The notes: a model not told the origin generated them from the letters alone. 64,000 nt of DNA from Laspinema sp963821735 (GCA_963821735.1 CAWGFK010000055.1:1178001-1242000); one strand, 5' to 3'. Shown: positions 1-10,612, numbered from the stretch's first letter. A program made the numbers and translations.

Positions 1-67
1 GGTTGCAACCGATTGAAGGCTGTTTTTGAGTTGGGGGTGGGTTTTGGTGGCGATCGCGTGGGATGTT

Positions 68-289
68 TTATGGACTTGCCACTAATTGAATCCGTCCTGC
101 ATCCATTTCCGCCATTAATAATTCCAGGGCTTCATAATCTACATCATCGATATAACCAAGGCGGCTTAACTCAGAGTTGATACCATTTTCGATATCTGGA
201 GTTAGCTGCTTGATATAGAGCGCTTTCTCTACCAGTTGACGAATCACTGCGGTACCTCGCATGGGGTCGATCGGGAGAATTCGATACAT
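68..289 (-). CDS. small hypothetical protein, 73 aa
   Basis: Not recognised. The protein is acidic and looks mainly helical, with a normal amino-acid composition (for example the stretch YIDDVDYEALELLMAEMDAG near the end), which is why it is favoured over the overlapping frame. It starts at an ATG whose sequence continues MYRILPIDPMRG. There are no membrane segments or cysteine motifs. It lies alone at the window edge and is transcribed away from the STAS gene. A second minus-strand frame (171-425) overlaps its start, and I cannot tell whether that frame is a real upstream gene. No function is proposed. Confidence 0.42.
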   Translation of the reverse strand: MYRILPIDPMRGTAVIRQLVEKALYIKQLTPDIENGINSELSRLGYIDDVDYEALELLMAEMDAGRIQLVASP

Positions 290-612
290 CTGTCATTGTC
301 CGCTGAATCTTGACCAGAGCGAGTGATAAGAGGCGGCCTTTGTTAGTGATTTCGATCGCATAAGAATTTGACAGTCTGTGATACCCATATCCGAATCCCA
401 ATTTTTCTGGACTTGTGGAGATCACTGAGACACTTGAGTATAATTTAATACGTTTTAGAGCTTCTTAATGAAAACTTTATAAAACCTGGATCAAATAAAA
501 AGATTCAACGAAATCACTCCCCCTCTATAGAAGATTTTCCGGAACCTAGACTACATTATAAAAACAAGATGTTAAATTGAACAAAAAATAGGCTTCAGTC
601 GAGGTTAAACAA

Positions 613-948
613 ATGCTTACTAATGTTGCCAGTCCCGAAATTAGCTTCGTTCGGTTACAGGGTGAATTCAATGCCTCTAATGCTGCTGCACTTCAAACTC
701 AACTCACCACAGTTGTGCAGTCTTCGATCCCTTCTACGGTTCTGGTCGATATGGAAAATGTGAATTTTCTGGATAGTGCGGGTCTGATGGCATTAGTTTC
801 AGCCATGAGTCTGGCTCACCGGCTCAACCGCCGCTTTAGTTTATGTGGCGTCTCTCCCTCAATTCGGATTATTTTTGAAATTACTCAACTTGATCGGGTA
901 TTTGAGCTATTTGAAACTCGGGCGGAATTTGAAGCCGTTCTGAATTAG
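613..948 (+). CDS. STAS-domain protein (anti-sigma factor antagonist type)
   Basis: A 111-residue protein made of one STAS domain. The family binds an anti-sigma or partner-switch kinase and is controlled by phosphorylation of one serine. The hallmark is visible as NFLDSAGLMAL, placing the probable phospho-acceptor at Ser55. The length is typical of a stand-alone antagonist. The ATG is preceded by a GAGG ribosome site (tcgaggttaaacaa). No anti-sigma kinase or PP2C phosphatase lies next to it, so the partner is elsewhere. The region upstream (about 430-612) is AT-rich and presumably holds the promoter. Confidence 0.88.
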   Translation: MLTNVASPEISFVRLQGEFNASNAAALQTQLTTVVQSSIPSTVLVDMENVNFLDSAGLMALVSAMSLAHRLNRRFSLCGVSPSIRIIFEITQLDRVFELFETRAEFEAVLN

Positions 949-1288
949 AACTATTTCTGAACTGTTAAAGGTATATCTGGCTTGGATTCAATTAACTTAA
1001 GAATATCTACAAAATCTATTTCAATAGGGGCAAATTCCCGGAAAGCATGACAACCTGGGAGTCTGCCCCTTTTGCATGGGGAGGTAAGAGTCATTTGTCG
1101 TTTGTCATTTGGATTGTTGAATACTTCCAAGGACCAAAACCAAGACCAAGACCAATAACCAAGGACCCCCTTCATCCTTCCCTACAAGCGTATAAAATAA
1201 AGAGGCTCGAATGGCGCATCAGTATGGACTGGATGTGGCTTGGCCCTGATGAAGGGCATCGAGAACCCTTAGAAAGTAGAGAGTTGCC
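949..1288. other. intergenic region with degenerate heptamer-like repeats
   Basis: No convincing gene. Around 1090-1170 there are short direct repeats of the type ccaagacca / tcatttg, resembling the degenerate heptamer repeats seen elsewhere in the window (39.4, 40.8 and 57.5 kb). The last 15 bases hold a weak AGAGAG ribosome site for the radical SAM gene. Confidence 0.5.
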
Positions 1289-3925
1289 GTGTCAGTTGCA
1301 GTAGAGAAACTCCTCACCCCAGACATATTACAACCCGCTCGTTATCTGGGTAATGAGTTGGGGGCGGTGCATAAACCTTGGGACAGTGCCGCTGTGCGTT
1401 GGGTGCTCACCTATCCAGAAGTTTATGAGGTAGGAGCCTCCAATTTAGGGCATCTGATTCTATACAACATTTTGAATGCCCAACCGCGACAGCTTTGCGA
1501 TCGCTCGTATTTACCCGGTGCGGACCTGGTTTTGAAGCTGCGAAATACTCAGACTCCGTTATTTTCCGTGGAGTCGAAGCGATCGCTGCCGGAATTTGAC
1601 ATCCTCGGATTCAGCCTCAGTTATGAACTTGGGGCCACCAATATCTTAGAAATGTTGGACCTAGGGCGCATTCCCCTAACCGCCCAAGATCGTTCTAGTC
1701 CAGGTCCCTGGAACGTGGAAACTGGAAGCTGGCCCCTCATATTCGCTGGGGGCCAAACCGCCACCTCTAACCCGGAACCCTACGCGGAGTTCTTTGACTT
1801 TATCGCCCTCGGTGATGGGGAGGAACTCCTGCCGGAAATTGGGTTAGTGCTGGAAGAAGGCAAAGCTGCGGGATTGACTCGGGAAGAATTGCTGTTTGAT
1901 TTAGCGCAAGTTCCGGGAGTGTACGTTCCCCAGTTCTACGATATGGCGGAGGATGGATCCGTGCATCCCAACCGTCCCGGAGTGCCGAAACGGGTATTGC
2001 GGCGAGTTGCCACCCCGATTCCCGCCTATTCCATTGGGTTAGTGCCTTATGTGGAAACGGTGCACGATCGCCTGACGATGGAAATTCGCCGAGGATGCAC
2101 TCGCGGTTGTCGCTTCTGTCAACCGGGAATGCTGACCCGTCCCGCCCGGGATGTGGATCCCGACCAAGTAATCGAGGCGATCGAAGCCGGAATGAGGGCC
2201 ACCGGCTATAACGAATTTTCCCTCTTGTCCCTGAGTTGTTCCGACTATCTCGCCTTGCCTGCGGTGGGAATGGAAATCAAAAACCGACTCAAGGACCAAA
2301 ATATTTCCCTGTCCCTGCCGTCGCAACGGGTCGATCGCTTTGATGAAAATATTGCCAATATCCTCGGGGGCACTCGCACCAGTGGGCTGACTTTTGCCCC
2401 AGAAGCGGGAACGCAGCGGATGCGGGATATCATTAATAAAGGACTCACCAACGAAGAATTGTGGCGGGGCATTAAAACCGCTTACGAACAGGGCTGGAAT
2501 AAAGTCAAACTTTATTTTATGATCGGCTTACCTGGAGAAACCGATGCGGATGTGATCGGAATTGCCGAAACCGTCCATTGGCTCCAACAGGAGTGTCGTA
2601 CCCTAGGAGGGAAGCGGTTAGAGGTCACGTTGACCATTTCTAACTTTACGCCGAAACCCCATACTCCGTTCCAATGGCATTCTGTCTCTACGGCTGAATT
2701 TTTGCGGAAGCAGGACTTGCTTCGCCAGGAATTTCGCCGGATGCGAGGGGTGAAGGCCAATTTTACGGATGTGCGGATCTCGGCGATGGAAGATTTTGTG
2801 GGCCGTGGCGATCGCCGGTTAGCTCCGGTGGTGCGTCGGGCTTGGGAACTGGGTGCTGGGATGGATTCTTGGTGGGAGAGTTTGGACCGGGCTTTTGGAG
2901 CCTGGACCCAGGCGATCGCTGAATCCGATTTAAGCTGGAAATACCGGCAAGTCGAAAGTGGCGAATGGAACGTCATGGACGGCACTAGCACCGACTTAGA
3001 TGCTCGTCTCGATGCGCCTCTGCCCTGGGATTTCCTAGATACCGGAATTGATAAAAACTGGTTGAAAGAAGATCTCAAGCTGGCACTGGCAGCGGCAACG
3101 GTTCCCGACTGTTCTTTTGAGGGTTGCTCCCATTGTGGGGTCTGTGGTGTTGACTTTGGTCACAATATCGTAGTTGCACCCCTGCCGATTCCTGCATTTG
3201 CCGGTCACTTTTCACCTAACATCGATCGCGTCCAACGATTGCGTCTGTGGATGGGTAAAATGGGTGACATGGCATTGGTGAGCCATCTGGATTTACTCCG
3301 ATTATTCGATCGCGCCGTGCGCCGAGCGGATTTACCGATTTCCTTCACGGGGGGATATCATCCCGGACCTCGAATTTCACCGGCGAACGCCCTCACCCTG
3401 GGTTACACCTCGGAAAGCGAAATCGTAGATTTTGAATTGACTGAAGTCATGGATCCCGAGGAATTCCGGGAAAGGTTGACGGCTCAACTTCCGGCAGACC
3501 TGCCGATTTATCGGATTGAACCCGTGGCGGTGAAAGCGCCTTCGGCGAGTCAACTCCTGGACCAAGCTGAGTATATCCTGCGATTGGGTTTAACCTCATC
3601 GTCAGATCCCGAAGTACCTTTGCAAGGGTCAGACTGGCAGCAGTGGATCTCGGAAATCCTCGCCGCTGAGGAAATTGAATGGGAACATACGACCAAAAAA
3701 GGGAAAGTCAAATGGGTGAATCTGCGCGATCGCCTGTTTGAATTGGAACAAGTTGAAGTGTCCACCGATGCCTTGACTTGCACCCTCCGCGTTCTCGGGA
3801 GTTGCCGTCACGACGGGACCCTGTTACGTCCTACCCATATCCTCTATATGTTTGAAAAGATGGCAAAACGGGAGTTTGAGTTGTTACACGCTCACCGAAA
3901 ACAGTTAATTTTGGCTGAAATCTGA
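1289..3925 (+). CDS. TIGR03960-type radical SAM protein with C-terminal DUF2344
   Basis: An 878-residue two-part protein. The first part has a B12-binding-like N-terminus (about 30-200) and a radical SAM core whose cluster ligands are Cys270, Cys274 and Cys277 (CTRGCRFC). The second part, about 655-878, is the DUF2344/TIGR03936 domain, beginning RVQRLRLWMGKMGDM. Between them is a second cysteine group, Cys608, Cys613, Cys616 and Cys619, which could hold another Fe-S centre. The family is widespread in cyanobacteria and of unknown reaction. It lies upstream of rne on the same strand but a 1 kb gap separates them. The start is a GTG with only a weak ribosome site, and no ATG gives full length. 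Confidence 0.85.
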   Translation: MSVAVEKLLTPDILQPARYLGNELGAVHKPWDSAAVRWVLTYPEVYEVGASNLGHLILYNILNAQPRQLCDRSYLPGADLVLKLRNTQTPLFSVESKRSLPEFDILGFSLSYELGATNILEMLDLGRIPLTAQDRSSPGPWNVETGSWPLIFAGGQTATSNPEPYAEFFDFIALGDGEELLPEIGLVLEEGKAAGLTREELLFDLAQVPGVYVPQFYDMAEDGSVHPNRPGVPKRVLRRVATPIPAYSIGLVPYVETVHDRLTMEIRRGCTRGCRFCQPGMLTRPARDVDPDQVIEAIEAGMRATGYNEFSLLSLSCSDYLALPAVGMEIKNRLKDQNISLSLPSQRVDRFDENIANILGGTRTSGLTFAPEAGTQRMRDIINKGLTNEELWRGIKTAYEQGWNKVKLYFMIGLPGETDADVIGIAETVHWLQQECRTLGGKRLEVTLTISNFTPKPHTPFQWHSVSTAEFLRKQDLLRQEFRRMRGVKANFTDVRISAMEDFVGRGDRRLAPVVRRAWELGAGMDSWWESLDRAFGAWTQAIAESDLSWKYRQVESGEWNVMDGTSTDLDARLDAPLPWDFLDTGIDKNWLKEDLKLALAAATVPDCSFEGCSHCGVCGVDFGHNIVVAPLPIPAFAGHFSPNIDRVQRLRLWMGKMGDMALVSHLDLLRLFDRAVRRADLPISFTGGYHPGPRISPANALTLGYTSESEIVDFELTEVMDPEEFRERLTAQLPADLPIYRIEPVAVKAPSASQLLDQAEYILRLGLTSSSDPEVPLQGSDWQQWISEILAAEEIEWEHTTKKGKVKWVNLRDRLFELEQVEVSTDALTCTLRVLGSCRHDGTLLRPTHILYMFEKMAKREFELLHAHRKQLILAEI

Positions 3926-4946
3926 AATTTATTTACCGCTATGCGAGATTCTGCTAAAATATAACCCGATGGCCCAACCCATCCTTACCTGAAGCGACAG
4001 GAACTCAGCTTTTGAGAACGTTTAAGGTTTCCTGCCTTAAACTCGTCCAAATTGAGTCATATTGAGTCAGCCCAGGGTAAAAAGTTGAAGGGCCTTTAAA
4101 AAAGGCCATCGTCATAGAGAGCATTTGATCAAGACAAACAGCCCAGGGACCTTTGAAACGGGTCAAGTTTTGAGAAAGCAACAGAGACAGAGCCGGTCGC
4201 TGTTCTCCTGTGGGACCCTTATGTTGTGATACCCCTTTCTGGCTAAGTGCGAAGCCGTTCAGGGTAAATTTGTCAAGATTAATTACCCACTTTCTGTTCT
4301 CTATACAGTCACTACAGTGTCAAAGGGGCAATCAACACCTCGGTAGTTGTGGCTGGACAAACCGTAGAGAGGCGAAATTTAGCAGTTCTACGACCTTACT
4401 GACGCGCACCAGATGCCAAGCACGAGATGCTGGCAATCATTCCCTGCCGCCAAAACTTTCAGAATTTAGATGTATTCTTTGCCAGTTCGATAAGAGGGAT
4501 TGGATTTCCACTCTTTCGCCAGAGGGAATCCAAAGTATTCTACGAAGGTAGTCGGGATACCCTTTTCATCGTAGCTATTGATTCGATCGCTTCGGTCACG
4601 GGCTTTTCGGCAATAGCTCTAGCTTGGACCCAACGAGGGATATCAAAGATTAATTTTCCGCCCTAGCGGGTCGGTTCAGTATTAGATAAACAAGACAAAA
4701 AACTGGGTTTAAGGCCCAAAGCCATTCGCTTTCGCCAGCATAAATTTTGTCAAAAACCCTTGTTGTCTTCCCTCTACTGTCCCGACACCCTAGAACATCA
4801 AGTTTCGTTTTTTCTATAGCTACATAGGAAGCGGTCATCGGTCGTACTGGGCTTTTGATGCCACAAGCGAACCCAGAAAACGTAGAGACTCAACCTTAAA
4901 GGTCTGAAGTTGGTGATAGCTCATAGCCAAGTTTTGAGGAAATTGA
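3926..4946 (+). promoter_or_regulatory. long non-coding leader region upstream of rne
   Basis: About 1 kb without a convincing gene; open frames here have unnatural composition. It holds several small perfect hairpins: 4020-4042 (gtttaagg/ccttaaac), and 4091-4107 (ggccttt/aaaggcc), neither followed by a T-run. A U-rich stretch (cgttttttctatag) sits near 4806-4819. In Synechocystis the rne 5' leader is reported to mediate RNase E autoregulation at U-rich sites, so a long structured leader is plausible here. That assignment is inference; no promoter could be fixed. Confidence 0.4.
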
Positions 4947-7044
4947 ATGCCGAAGCAAATTATTATCGCAGAGCAGTATAGAATTGCTGCTGTTTTTTCT
5001 GAAGATCAGATTCAGGAACTCGTCGTCGCCACCGGAACGCATCAAGTCAGTGATATCTATCTCGGAGTAGTGGAAAACGTCCTACCGGGGATAGATGCAG
5101 CCTTTGTTAACATCGGCGATCCGGACCGCAATGGATTTATTCACGTTACTGACCTTGGACCTTTACGCTTAAAACGCTCCTCCGGAGCCATCACGGAACT
5201 GTTGTCACCCCAACAAAAAGTTTTGGTCCAGGTGATGAAGGAACCGACGGGAAATAAGGGACCCCGCCTGACTGGAAATATTACTCTTCCCGGTCGCTAT
5301 TTGGTCCTGATGCCGTTCGGTCGTGGGGTGAATCTCTCTCGCCGCATCCGCACGGAAGCGGAACGGAATCGACTCCGAGCCTTAGCTATTTTAATTAAGC
5401 CTGCCGGGATGGGACTGTTAGTCCGTACCGAAGCTGAAGGGGTCGGCGAAGAGGCGATTTTAGAAGATTTAGAGTTTCTCCAAAAACAGTGGGAGGATGT
5501 TCAACGGGAAGCGGCGACAATCCGTCCTCCGGCACTGTTGAATCGAGATGATGATTTTATTCAGCGCGTGCTTCGGGATATGTACAGCGCTGATGTGAAT
5601 CGGATTGTGGTGGATGCCAGCACTGGGGTGAAGCGCGTCAAGCAACAGTTGATGAGTTGGAATGAGGGGAAAACGCCTCCGGGGGTGTTGATTGATGAAC
5701 ACCGCGAGCGCACTCCGATTTTGGAATATTTCCGGGTCAATGCGGCGATTCGCGAAGCGCTGAAACCGAGGGTGGATTTACCGTCCGGGGGTTACATTAT
5801 TATTGAGCCGACGGAAGCGCTGACGGTGATTGATGTTAACTCGGGTTCATTTACGCGATCGGCGACTTCCCGGGAAACGGTGTTGTGGACCAACTGTGAA
5901 GCGGCAACGGAAATCGCCCGTCAATTGCGGTTACGGAATATCGCTGGGGTGATTATTGTCGATTTTATTGATATGGACTCCCGTCGCGACCAATTGCAGG
6001 TTCTGGAGCATTTCAATAAGGCCCTGAAAGCGGATAAAAATCGACCGCAAATTGCTCAACTCTCGGAGTTGGGGTTGGTTGAACTGACCCGCAAGCGCCA
6101 AGGTCAGAATGTGTATGAGTTGTTTAGTCGCTCTTGTCCGACTTGTGGGGGGTCAGGACATCATGTGCATCTGCCAGGAGAAGGGGAAGGTCCGATTGAA
6201 CCGAGTCAGCCGATTCTCCCGGATGTGAGCGATCGCCTAGTAGTCCCCTCCCCCGGTTAAGGAAACTCGCGTCCCAGAACCCACAGTCCGCGATATCCCC
6301 GATTATGAGCCAACGACGGAAGTCTCGGAGTTGGATCTGCTCAATCATCCCAGCTATCAAGAATTGGGTCCAGGAGGCCCTCGCCGTCGCCGTCGTCGTC
6401 GCTTAGATGGGGGTGAAGGGGAAGCAGTCGAGGAAACAGCGGTAAAAACTGCTGCTGCATCGGGTCGCAGTATCCCGCCGATCCTACCGGCGAGTCGGGA
6501 ACCGAAACAGGAATGGACGGAACCGGAACCTTATGTGGCTGCTCCTGCTTATGCGCTGACGAATGACCGAGATCTGCGATCGCCGAAGGAGGAGCGTCCC
6601 GATCGCTCAGAACGGGGTCGCCGTTTCCGCGATTATGACAAGGGGAACGAACCGGCAGAGGTGATTCATGTCGAAATGACCCCGGAAGAGCAAGATGTCT
6701 ATGCACTGATGGGAATTTCTCCGTTGTTGCTCCGGGAAGACGAGGTGAAACTTTCCAAATCAGCCGTCATTTCGGTGACGGAACCGGGAGAGTCGGTTTC
6801 TTCTTTCTCGGAAGAGAGTTTTAACGATGAAGAATCCCTTGCAGAGGCGGATGTAGAGGATGATTCTCCCGAGGAGGACTCTCCCGAGGAGAATTTTGCT
6901 CCAGTTCATCATGGGGATGCTGATGCAGATTCTGATGATGATGATGAGGACATCTCTGCATCCGATGAGGAAGACAATGAGGATAATTCGGCTGGAGTCG
7001 TCATTCGTCGTCGCCGTCGTCGTTCTTCTGCTGCCGAAGGTTAG
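4947..7044 (+). CDS. rne: ribonuclease E/G (frameshifted in this sequence)
   Basis: Endoribonuclease E, the main mRNA decay and processing enzyme. The first frame (4947-6260) encodes the catalytic half: S1 domain (about 35-120), DNase I-like core with the metal site around DVNSG, and the Zn-link CPTCGGSG. It stops just after a C-rich run at 6245-6254. Removing one C there joins it to the frame ending at 7044, giving 698 residues, the usual cyanobacterial length, with a smooth junction VVPSPVKETRVPEP. The tail is acidic and low-complexity and ends RRRRRRSSAAEG, which contains the arginine-rich nonapeptide reported to recruit polynucleotide phosphorylase in cyanobacteria. I read the break as a one-base insertion, probably a sequence error. 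Confidence 0.9.
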
Positions 7045-7065
7045 TCAAGAGACCTAACCCCCCAG

Positions 7066-7090
7066 CCCCCTTCCCTAAGAGGGAAGGGGG
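7066..7090. repeat. C/G-rich hairpin, 11-bp perfect arms
   Basis: The arms cccccttccct and agggaaggggg pair perfectly around an AAG loop. Related C/G-rich hairpins occur at 28.15 kb and 28.3-28.4 kb, so this looks like a dispersed element and not a terminator (no T-run). Confidence 0.6.
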
Positions 7091-7206
7091 AGAAAGAGGT
7101 AAATTCCCTCCTCCAAGCAATAGAAAAATTGGTTTATTCTCCCTTTAGGAGAGGGCCTTAGGAGAGGTCAGACTGGTTTTTAGGCAACATTGAGATGCTC
7201 CTCAAA

Positions 7207-7251
7207 ATTGTCCTTGGAGAGTCCATCCACTTCTCCAAGGACAATCTTTTT
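7207..7251 (+). terminator. rho-independent terminator after rne
   Basis: Perfect 14-bp arms (attgtccttggaga at 7207-7220 and its complement at 7232-7245) with an 11-base loop are followed by CTTTTT. It ends the rne transcript ten bases before the first possible rnhB start, so rnhB probably needs read-through or its own promoter. Confidence 0.8.
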
Positions 7252-7260
7252 GTTTAAATT

Positions 7261-7956
7261 TTGTTTGAATCTGAATCATTGTTTACCCCCAACAAAATCG
7301 TGCCGTTAAATGTGCCGCAACAACTTAGTCTCTGGGATGTTTCAGATAACAGCAACAATCCCAAGAAAACGCCCCCAAATGACAGAATTGCCGGGGTAGA
7401 TGAGGTGGGACGGGGTTGTTTGTTTGGTCCGGTGGTTGCAGGGGCGGTTATTTTGTCCGATGAAGCGGCTACACTGTTGAAGGCAGCGGGGGTAACGGAT
7501 AGTAAGAAATTGTCCCATAACCAACGCTGTCGGTTAGCAAAACTGATTCGGGAGGAGGCGATCGCCTGTGCAATTGGCATGGCATCAGTCCAAGAAATCG
7601 ATCGCCTGAATATTTTACAAGCCTCTTTATTAGCGATGAAACGGTCCGTTAATAAACTGCAAGTTAAACCGGAGTTTTGTTTAATTGACGGCAATCAGCG
7701 CATTCCTAATTTAGGAATTCCCCAAGAAACGATGATTAAAGGAGATAGCAATTCGTTAGTGATTGCTGCTGCCAGTATTCTGGCAAAAGTCTGGCGCGAT
7801 GATTTAATTGTGCGCTTGGCGAAGAAATATCCGGAGTATGATTTGACAAGTAATAAAGGATATGGTACGGCGAAACATACTCAGGCATTGCAACAGTATG
7901 GGGTTTCGCGACAACATAGGCGATCGTTTGCTCCTTGTCGGATAGGGGGAATTTGA
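7261..7956 (+). CDS. rnhB: ribonuclease HII
   Basis: RNase HII cleaves RNA in RNA-DNA hybrids and starts removal of misincorporated ribonucleotides. The motif DEVGRG gives catalytic Asp47 and Glu48; later acidic residues are in CLIDGN and IKGDSNS. DSKKLS and the GYGTAKH block near the C-terminus are also family signatures. The full frame is 231 residues, with about 40 extra at the N-terminus compared with compact homologues. There is no ATG; TTG at 7261 gives the longest form and GTG at 7303 is an alternative. Placement after rne is common in cyanobacteria. Confidence 0.92.
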   Translation: MFESESLFTPNKIVPLNVPQQLSLWDVSDNSNNPKKTPPNDRIAGVDEVGRGCLFGPVVAGAVILSDEAATLLKAAGVTDSKKLSHNQRCRLAKLIREEAIACAIGMASVQEIDRLNILQASLLAMKRSVNKLQVKPEFCLIDGNQRIPNLGIPQETMIKGDSNSLVIAAASILAKVWRDDLIVRLAKKYPEYDLTSNKGYGTAKHTQALQQYGVSRQHRRSFAPCRIGGI

Positions 7957-7967
7957 AGGGTTCGGTT

Positions 7968-10256
7968 TTATCGGGATTGGCGTTTTTGTTTTTCTATTTT
8001 GCGTTTTTCTATTTCTGCGATCGGTAACAGCAAAGTCTCCTCAATCTCCTCCCGCACCTCCCTGGAAACATAGCAATCACTATTGAGGCAGTCTAAGAGC
8101 AACTGATTAGCATTACAATACCAACTCAATAATTGTGCTTCTTCAGGGGAATGGATATATTCATTTACATTTATAAATTCAATAATTTCTAAAATATTAT
8201 ATTATTTATTCCCATTTCTTTTGACCAAGATTGCCATAAACCTAAAACATCCTCTTTCCATACACAAACCCGGCAAATCTTTGGATATTTTCACTTGAAC
8301 AAATTAATGTCAGTTTCAACAAATTTAGAAACTATATCTTCATTTAAGAGCTTGTGAAAATTTTAATATAAATAAGAATAGAATTGAAAACGGATAATTA
8401 AAAATTTTATTATTTGAGTTACTGTTGGAATATAAATTCATAAAAATTAGACAAGATTTAAAACTAGATAAACAGTACGTAATTAACGCAATCTATCCAA
8501 AAAATCCCATTTATAGCCTAAAATAAGGTGATTATTTACCCAATATAAAATCTGTTCTAAACTTTCGCAACCGTCAATCAGATGATCGGCCTTATGTTTC
8601 ATTAAAAGCAACAACCTATCTGCAAGAGACGACATACCTGCTGCTAAAAGAAAGACTTCACGCCACTGTCTATCAGTGAGGTGACTGACTAACTTTCGCA
8701 ATGCTTCCTCTGAGGATTGTTGATTAATAATGATTTCTCGGGCCGTGAAATATTCATGAAAGGTGAGATGAGAAAATGAATAAATCCCTTTAGCCCGTTC
8801 GATTAGCAACCCGTGTTGTGCTTCAATTGAGCTCAATACTGCCTCACTGTCCAGTTGTAGGGCTTCTTCGTCTGTATTGGCACCGGGTAAATTGCGAATG
8901 TAGTCTGTGATGTAGCGTTCTGCTTCTTTTTTCTTAAAGAAATAGTCTCCAGCTTCAAAGGTGGTTAAAGCAATTTTGCTGAGTAAATCTTCCTTACGCT
9001 GGGGTGATAACTTTTTATAAACCTGGTCTCGATAAATTCCCCGTTTAGCATCCCATTTTTTCAGTAGCACATCCAGACCTTCTTTATAAAGTTCGGAGCG
9101 ATTCGCTGGAAAATTTCCTGTTTCTTCAAAGGTCAAACACAGCAGGGTCAGCAGCAGGGGACTGGTGGCAAGCTCTTGAATTCTCTGGGTATATTTTCAA
9201 TTTGATTAATAAAGGTTTCAGGTTTGACCGCTTTATTCTTAAACCACTTGTTCGCAAAATTGGAAATTTGGGTATTGTCAAAATCGGCGATTTCAACTTC
9301 AGTAAATTTTTCAAAAGTATATTCTCGCGCTGCAATCCGGCAGGTCATAATAAAATGATTATCCCGAAACTGATGTAGAACAATTGCGAATTTCTTTTAA
9401 AATCCGGTGACTATCTTCTTCCCGAACTTCGTCCAATCCATCCAGTAAGACTAAAGCCTTACCCGGTCGAAAATTTCGGGCAAGGACACGCAATTATGAG
9501 ATTCGAGAGATATAGTCTAGCAAGCTGGGTTGGTTTGCTGATTCGGCAAAGTCTTTAAGGGTGATAAAAATTGGGAGGCGATCGCCGAGAAATTTACCCT
9601 CAATGCACTGAATCGCCAGATATTTCAAAAACGTGGTTTTCCCGGCCCCGGGCTTACCCAAAATTGTCAGCTTAGAATATTTCGCAACTGCTTCTAATCC
9701 AGGTACTCGTTCTTCTGTTCTTTTGCCCAGTCCAAACCGTTCAAAATCATAGGCGTTACAGTCTTGCAATAACTCAGCGAATTCCTTTACGTCTGCGCCC
9801 GGTAATGGTTTCCAGAATATTGACATGGGTGTAGATATCATCTAACCCAATCTGGTGGGTCATATCCAGGACTCGCATGGTGCCGCATTCGTTTTGAATA
9901 TAGGCGCGGACCATTTCGCGTGCCTGTTGCACGAGGAACTCGATATCGATCGCAGGGTGAGAAGGCTCAGGAATTGTAGAAGCAGGAGAGTTTTGATGCT
10001 TTTTAATCAAAAAATCGTGTAATTGTCGGGCTTTCCCTGGCCCCTTACCGCTGATGCTGAACTTGCTATAGACTCCTGTCATTCGAGTTCGGAAAGCATT
10101 ACGAGTGATATGGAGAGTCTCTGCAATTTCCTGTTCGTTCTTATTGCTACTAAAGCGTTCTACAAACGCCTGTTGCTGTTCCTCAGTCAAGTTATAATCC
10201 TGTGCCAGTTGAGTCAGAAAGTCACGAGGTAGAGGTTGCATTGGCAAATTTCTCAA
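7968..10256 (-). pseudogene. decayed NACHT-family (STAND) NTPase gene
   Basis: Reading from 10256, the N-terminus has an HTH-like block (EQEIAETLHITRNAFRTRM) typical of cyanobacterial NACHT proteins. Next comes the NTPase: Walker A GKPGAGKTT and Walker B LLDGLDEV, then RIAAREYTF. The frame breaks near 9805 (extra base), stops in frame at 9494-9496 before Walker B, breaks near 9373 (extra base) and near 9176 (missing base). The following frame, 8483-9136, encodes the helical part with SFSHLTFHEYF and ends in a TAG-free stop. An AT-rich degenerate stretch (8200-8480) follows. The normal C-terminal tail of such proteins is still readable at about 7968-8190 (LDCLNSDCYVSREVREEIEE). Three shifts plus a stop and the eroded 3' part indicate a true pseudogene of a defence- or signalling-type ATPase. 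Confidence 0.82.
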
Positions 10257-10402
10257 TCACTTTAAAGCCAGTCTAGCAAAGACTTTCGCGCGAAAGTCTA
10301 CCTTGATGTCAGGCAATGTCAGGGTATGTCAGCCTAAGTTTGAGAGATAACTCTCAAGTTGAGTTGCGACAGTGGAGATATCCAATCCATAAGGAAATCG
10401 CA

Positions 10403-10612
10403 ATGCACATCAACTTAGTTAACTTGGCGCTGTCTCTCGTTCTCCATAAGTCTGCCGAGATAGTCTTGGAGTTACTGCTTAAGAAACTTTGGCAGAGGGT
10501 GCTTAGAGATGAGAATCTAAAGCGGCTGTCTACTGCTATCAAACTCAAGATTCTGGTGCTTTATCTCGACTGGCTTCTGCACAAGTCGGAACCTGGAGAA
10601 TGGGAGGAGTAA
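10403..10612 (+). CDS. small hypothetical protein, 69 aa
   Basis: Not recognised. The ATG at 10403 has a well-placed AAGGAA site at 10391-10396, which favours it over the longer frame beginning at 10316. The protein is leucine-rich and amphipathic (INLVNLALSLVLHKSAEIVL), probably helical, with an acidic end GEWEE. It is divergent from the NACHT pseudogene and followed by a strong hairpin. It could be a small regulatory or toxin-antitoxin-type protein, but nothing in the sequence settles this. Confidence 0.45.
   Translation: MHINLVNLALSLVLHKSAEIVLELLLKKLWQRVLRDENLKRLSTAIKLKILVLYLDWLLHKSEPGEWEE

Noticed and set aside
171..425. 84-codon minus-strand frame overlapping the small hypothetical gene
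   Set aside because: Its last half is in the frame-shadow of the better-looking 73-residue protein and has Arg/Ser-rich, unnatural composition; the first half alone is not enough to call a gene.
4210..4666. Plus-strand open frames in the rne leader
   Set aside because: No family pattern, no ribosome sites and composition typical of chance frames.
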